Below are positions 6,580-7,980 of a DNA stretch of 7,980 nucleotides, one piece after another. Position 1 is the stretch's first letter. The number at the start of each line of letters is the position of its first letter. Source of the stretch: an uncultured Bacteroidia bacterium (lineage in GTDB: Bacteria; Bacteroidota; Bacteroidia; Bacteroidales; UBA932); NCBI GenBank assembly GCA_902796455.1, contig CADBPH010000140.1, positions 1-7,980 of the forward strand. The letters run 5' to 3'. A program made the translations under genes and the position numbers. The notes beneath the pieces were generated by a model. It was not told the origin of the DNA, did not search any database, and was given only the letters and a program-made list of their open reading frames with translations.

Positions 6580-7125
6580 TCAATTTGAGTCTTTGTTTCC
6601 GAGAAGCGCCTTCAGACCGGCAAACGGCATCTCACCGGCTTCCTCCCGGATATCTTGCAATTCAGAATACGGGTTGAGATACTTCACTGTTTCAGGATTG
6701 CATTTCCCGTCTTCATGGACATGATGCAGAGGAACGGACAAACAGGAGTAGTCATATACTGTCTGACTGAGATCCAAATCCGGCTCCTCATCCTGAATAT
6801 ACAGCGTCTCACGCCCGTCATCCTGAAGCCCTTGGGGAGAATCCGCCTCCATCGGACCAGATTTGACACTCAGTTTCACCAGGGAGTGAACCGGTATCTC
6901 CAAGTCCTCCAGACACCTGTCGCACGCGACGACAAGTTCTCCGTCAATCGTGCAGTCTATGCCGAGATAGCCCGGCGACTTGACCGCAACAACTTGAATA
7001 TCCAATTGGGCATCAAGTATTTCTGAATTGTCAAAATATTCAAAGAACTCTTTGTCCGCCTTGAAGGAAAACGTACTTTTTCCCGCCGGCAATCCATTTA
7101 GAGGTATGATAATTCTTCCTGTCAT
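6580..7125 (-). CDS. yceD: YceD family (DUF177) 23S rRNA accumulation protein
   Basis: A 181-residue cytoplasmic protein of the YceD/DUF177 family, whose members are needed for normal 23S rRNA levels in E. coli and in plastids. The family signature CDRCLEDLEIPV lies at 68-79, with Cys68 and Cys71. A second conserved region, YDYSCLSVPLHHVHEDGKC (124-142), adds Cys128, His134, His135, His137 and Cys142; together these could bind a metal, which is inference. The acidic middle (about 92-120) is the usual variable loop. The C-terminal PFAGLKALL (167-175) fits the family's short terminal helix. The start at 7125 gives full family length. rpmF follows after 25 bases, and a Bacteroidota-type promoter lies directly upstream. 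Base composition is less G/C-rich than in the sugar operon, as expected of a conserved housekeeping gene. Confidence 0.93.
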   Translation of the reverse strand: MTGRIIIPLNGLPAGKSTFSFKADKEFFEYFDNSEILDAQLDIQVVAVKSPGYLGIDCTIDGELVVACDRCLEDLEIPVHSLVKLSVKSGPMEADSPQGLQDDGRETLYIQDEEPDLDLSQTVYDYSCLSVPLHHVHEDGKCNPETVKYLNPYSELQDIREEAGEMPFAGLKALLGNKDSN

Positions 7126-7150
7126 AAGCCCATAAACAGATTTAGGGATG

Positions 7151-7181
7151 CAAAGATAGGAATTATTTTTAGATTATCAAT
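7151..7181 (-). promoter_or_regulatory. Predicted Bacteroidota housekeeping promoter for yceD-rpmF-tRNA
   Basis: On the minus strand TATCTTTG (7158 down to 7151) matches the -7 consensus TAnnTTTG, and ATTG (7181 down to 7178) lies 19 bases upstream, the spacing expected for the -33 TTTG box. The spacer is very A/T-rich. Initiation would fall near 7144, giving a leader of about 20 bases before the yceD start at 7125. The -33 box overlaps the typA stop codon. Confidence 0.75.
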
Positions 7182-7980
7182 CCTCCTGGTCCGATTTTCT
7201 TTTCCTGTCCAGCGGGTCCAGCAGGATTTTGCGGATCCGCATGTGGTGCGGGGTCACCTCAACCAATTCATCCTCCTGGATATACTCCAGCGCCTCTTCC
7301 AGGGAGAATTTCACCGGCGGAGGCAGGACAATTTTCTCGTCGCTTCCCGCTGCCCGGACATTGGTCAGCTTCTTGGTCTTGCAAATATTCACATTCAAGT
7401 CACGCTCGCGGGTGTGCTCGCCGACGACCTCGCCGCCATAGATTTCCTCGCCGGGATCCACGAAGAAGCGGCCGCGGTCGAGCAATTTGTTCATCGAATA
7501 AGCCACTGCCTCGCCGGTTTCCAGCGACACCAGCGAACCGTTGTTGCGGCGCTCGATGTCTCCCTTGTACGGCTGGTAATCCTTGAAACGGTGCGCGACG
7601 ACCGCCTCTCCCTGCGTAGCTGTCAGCAAGTTGCTCCGTAAGCCCATCAGGCCGCGGGTCGGGATCTCGAACTCGAGCATCGTCCTGTCCCCGCGCGGTT
7701 CCATGTGGATGAGCGCTCCCTTGCGCCGGGTCGACAACTCAATGGCCGTCCCGACAAACTGCTCGGGAACCTCGATGGACAGTTCCTCAATCGGTTCGCA
7801 GCGCTGGCCGCCGATGGTCTTGTCCAGCACCTTGGGCTGGCCGACCTGCAACTCGAACCCTTCCCGGCGCATGGTTTCGATCAGGACGGACAGGTGCAGG
7901 ACGCCGCGGCCGTACACCACGAAGGAATCGGCATTCAGGCCCGGTTTCACCCGCAGGGCCAGGTTTTTCTCCAGCTCCCG
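7177..7980 (-). CDS. typA: Translational GTPase TypA/BipA, C-terminal part
   Basis: The C-terminal 267 residues of the ribosome-associated GTPase TypA (BipA), which usually has about 600 residues and helps 50S assembly and growth under stress. The GTPase domain and start lie beyond the window edge; the frame is open to 7980, so the GTG at 7950 is not the start. Visible parts are the end of the EF-G-like domain (GRGVLHLSVLIETMRREGFE) and the TypA-specific C-terminal domain: IPTRGLMGLRSNLLTATQGE, NNGSLVSLETGEAVAYSMNK, then KKLTNVRAAGSDEK, LEEALEYIQEDELVEVTP and RIRKILLDPLDRKRK. These are diagnostic, and they separate it from LepA and EF-G. The protein ends DQED. It precedes yceD on the same strand by 51 bases, but the promoter in that gap suggests that the two need not share a transcript. 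No terminator hairpin was seen in the gap, so read-through is possible. Confidence 0.96.
   Translation of the reverse strand, partial: RELEKNLALRVKPGLNADSFVVYGRGVLHLSVLIETMRREGFELQVGQPKVLDKTIGGQRCEPIEELSIEVPEQFVGTAIELSTRRKGALIHMEPRGDRTMLEFEIPTRGLMGLRSNLLTATQGEAVVAHRFKDYQPYKGDIERRNNGSLVSLETGEAVAYSMNKLLDRGRFFVDPGEEIYGGEVVGEHTRERDLNVNICKTKKLTNVRAAGSDEKIVLPPPVKFSLEEALEYIQEDELVEVTPHHMRIRKILLDPLDRKRKSDQED

Noticed and set aside
6312..6677. Plus-strand open frame of 121 codons.
   Set aside because: It runs antisense across tRNA-Arg, rpmF and part of yceD, and its translation resembles no protein family.
1..7980. CRISPR array, insertion sequence, prophage or integration site next to the tRNA.
   Set aside because: No regularly spaced repeats, transposase, integrase or duplicated tRNA 3' end was seen.

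Overview
The window looks like a chromosome segment of a Bacteroidota bacterium, most likely an order Bacteroidales member with G/C-rich third codon positions. The grounds are the gene types (secreted Gfo/Idh/MocA oxidoreductases, DUF1080, an HGSNAT/DUF5009-like membrane protein), weak or absent Shine-Dalgarno sites, and a match to the Bacteroidota -33/-7 promoter (TAnnTTTG) ahead of yceD. Genus cannot be settled from the sequence alone.

Left block, plus strand, positions 1 to 6210: six tightly packed genes in one apparent operon. They are a 5'-truncated Gfo/Idh/MocA oxidoreductase, a secreted protein with two DUF1080 domains, a 77-residue two-helix membrane protein, a short ApbE-type FMN transferase without a signal peptide, a second Gfo/Idh/MocA oxidoreductase with a lipoprotein-type leader, and a multi-pass HGSNAT/DUF5009-like protein. 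Junctions are 6, 3 and 5 bases, a 4-base ATGA overlap, then 18 bases. The operon start and promoter lie outside the window. The pairing of two NAD-type sugar oxidoreductases with DUF1080 (3-keto-glycoside hydrolase family) suggests an oxidise-then-cleave route for glycosides in the cell envelope. The ApbE, the small membrane protein and the acyltransferase-like protein are unexplained additions to that theme.

Middle, positions 6211 to 6326: a strong hairpin separates two convergent transcription units. Its U-rich tail is on the minus-strand side only. Directly beside it lies tRNA-Arg(CCU) on the minus strand.

Right block, minus strand, positions 6375 to 7980: housekeeping genes in the order typA (3' part only), yceD, rpmF, tRNA-Arg. 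A Bacteroidota-type promoter sits in the typA-yceD gap, so yceD-rpmF-tRNA probably forms its own transcript ending at the hairpin. rpmF, 59 codons, is complete and carries the four zinc-ribbon cysteines.

No CRISPR array, insertion sequence, integrase, phage gene or rRNA was seen. The most interesting part is the sugar operon with its attached flavin-transfer and membrane genes.
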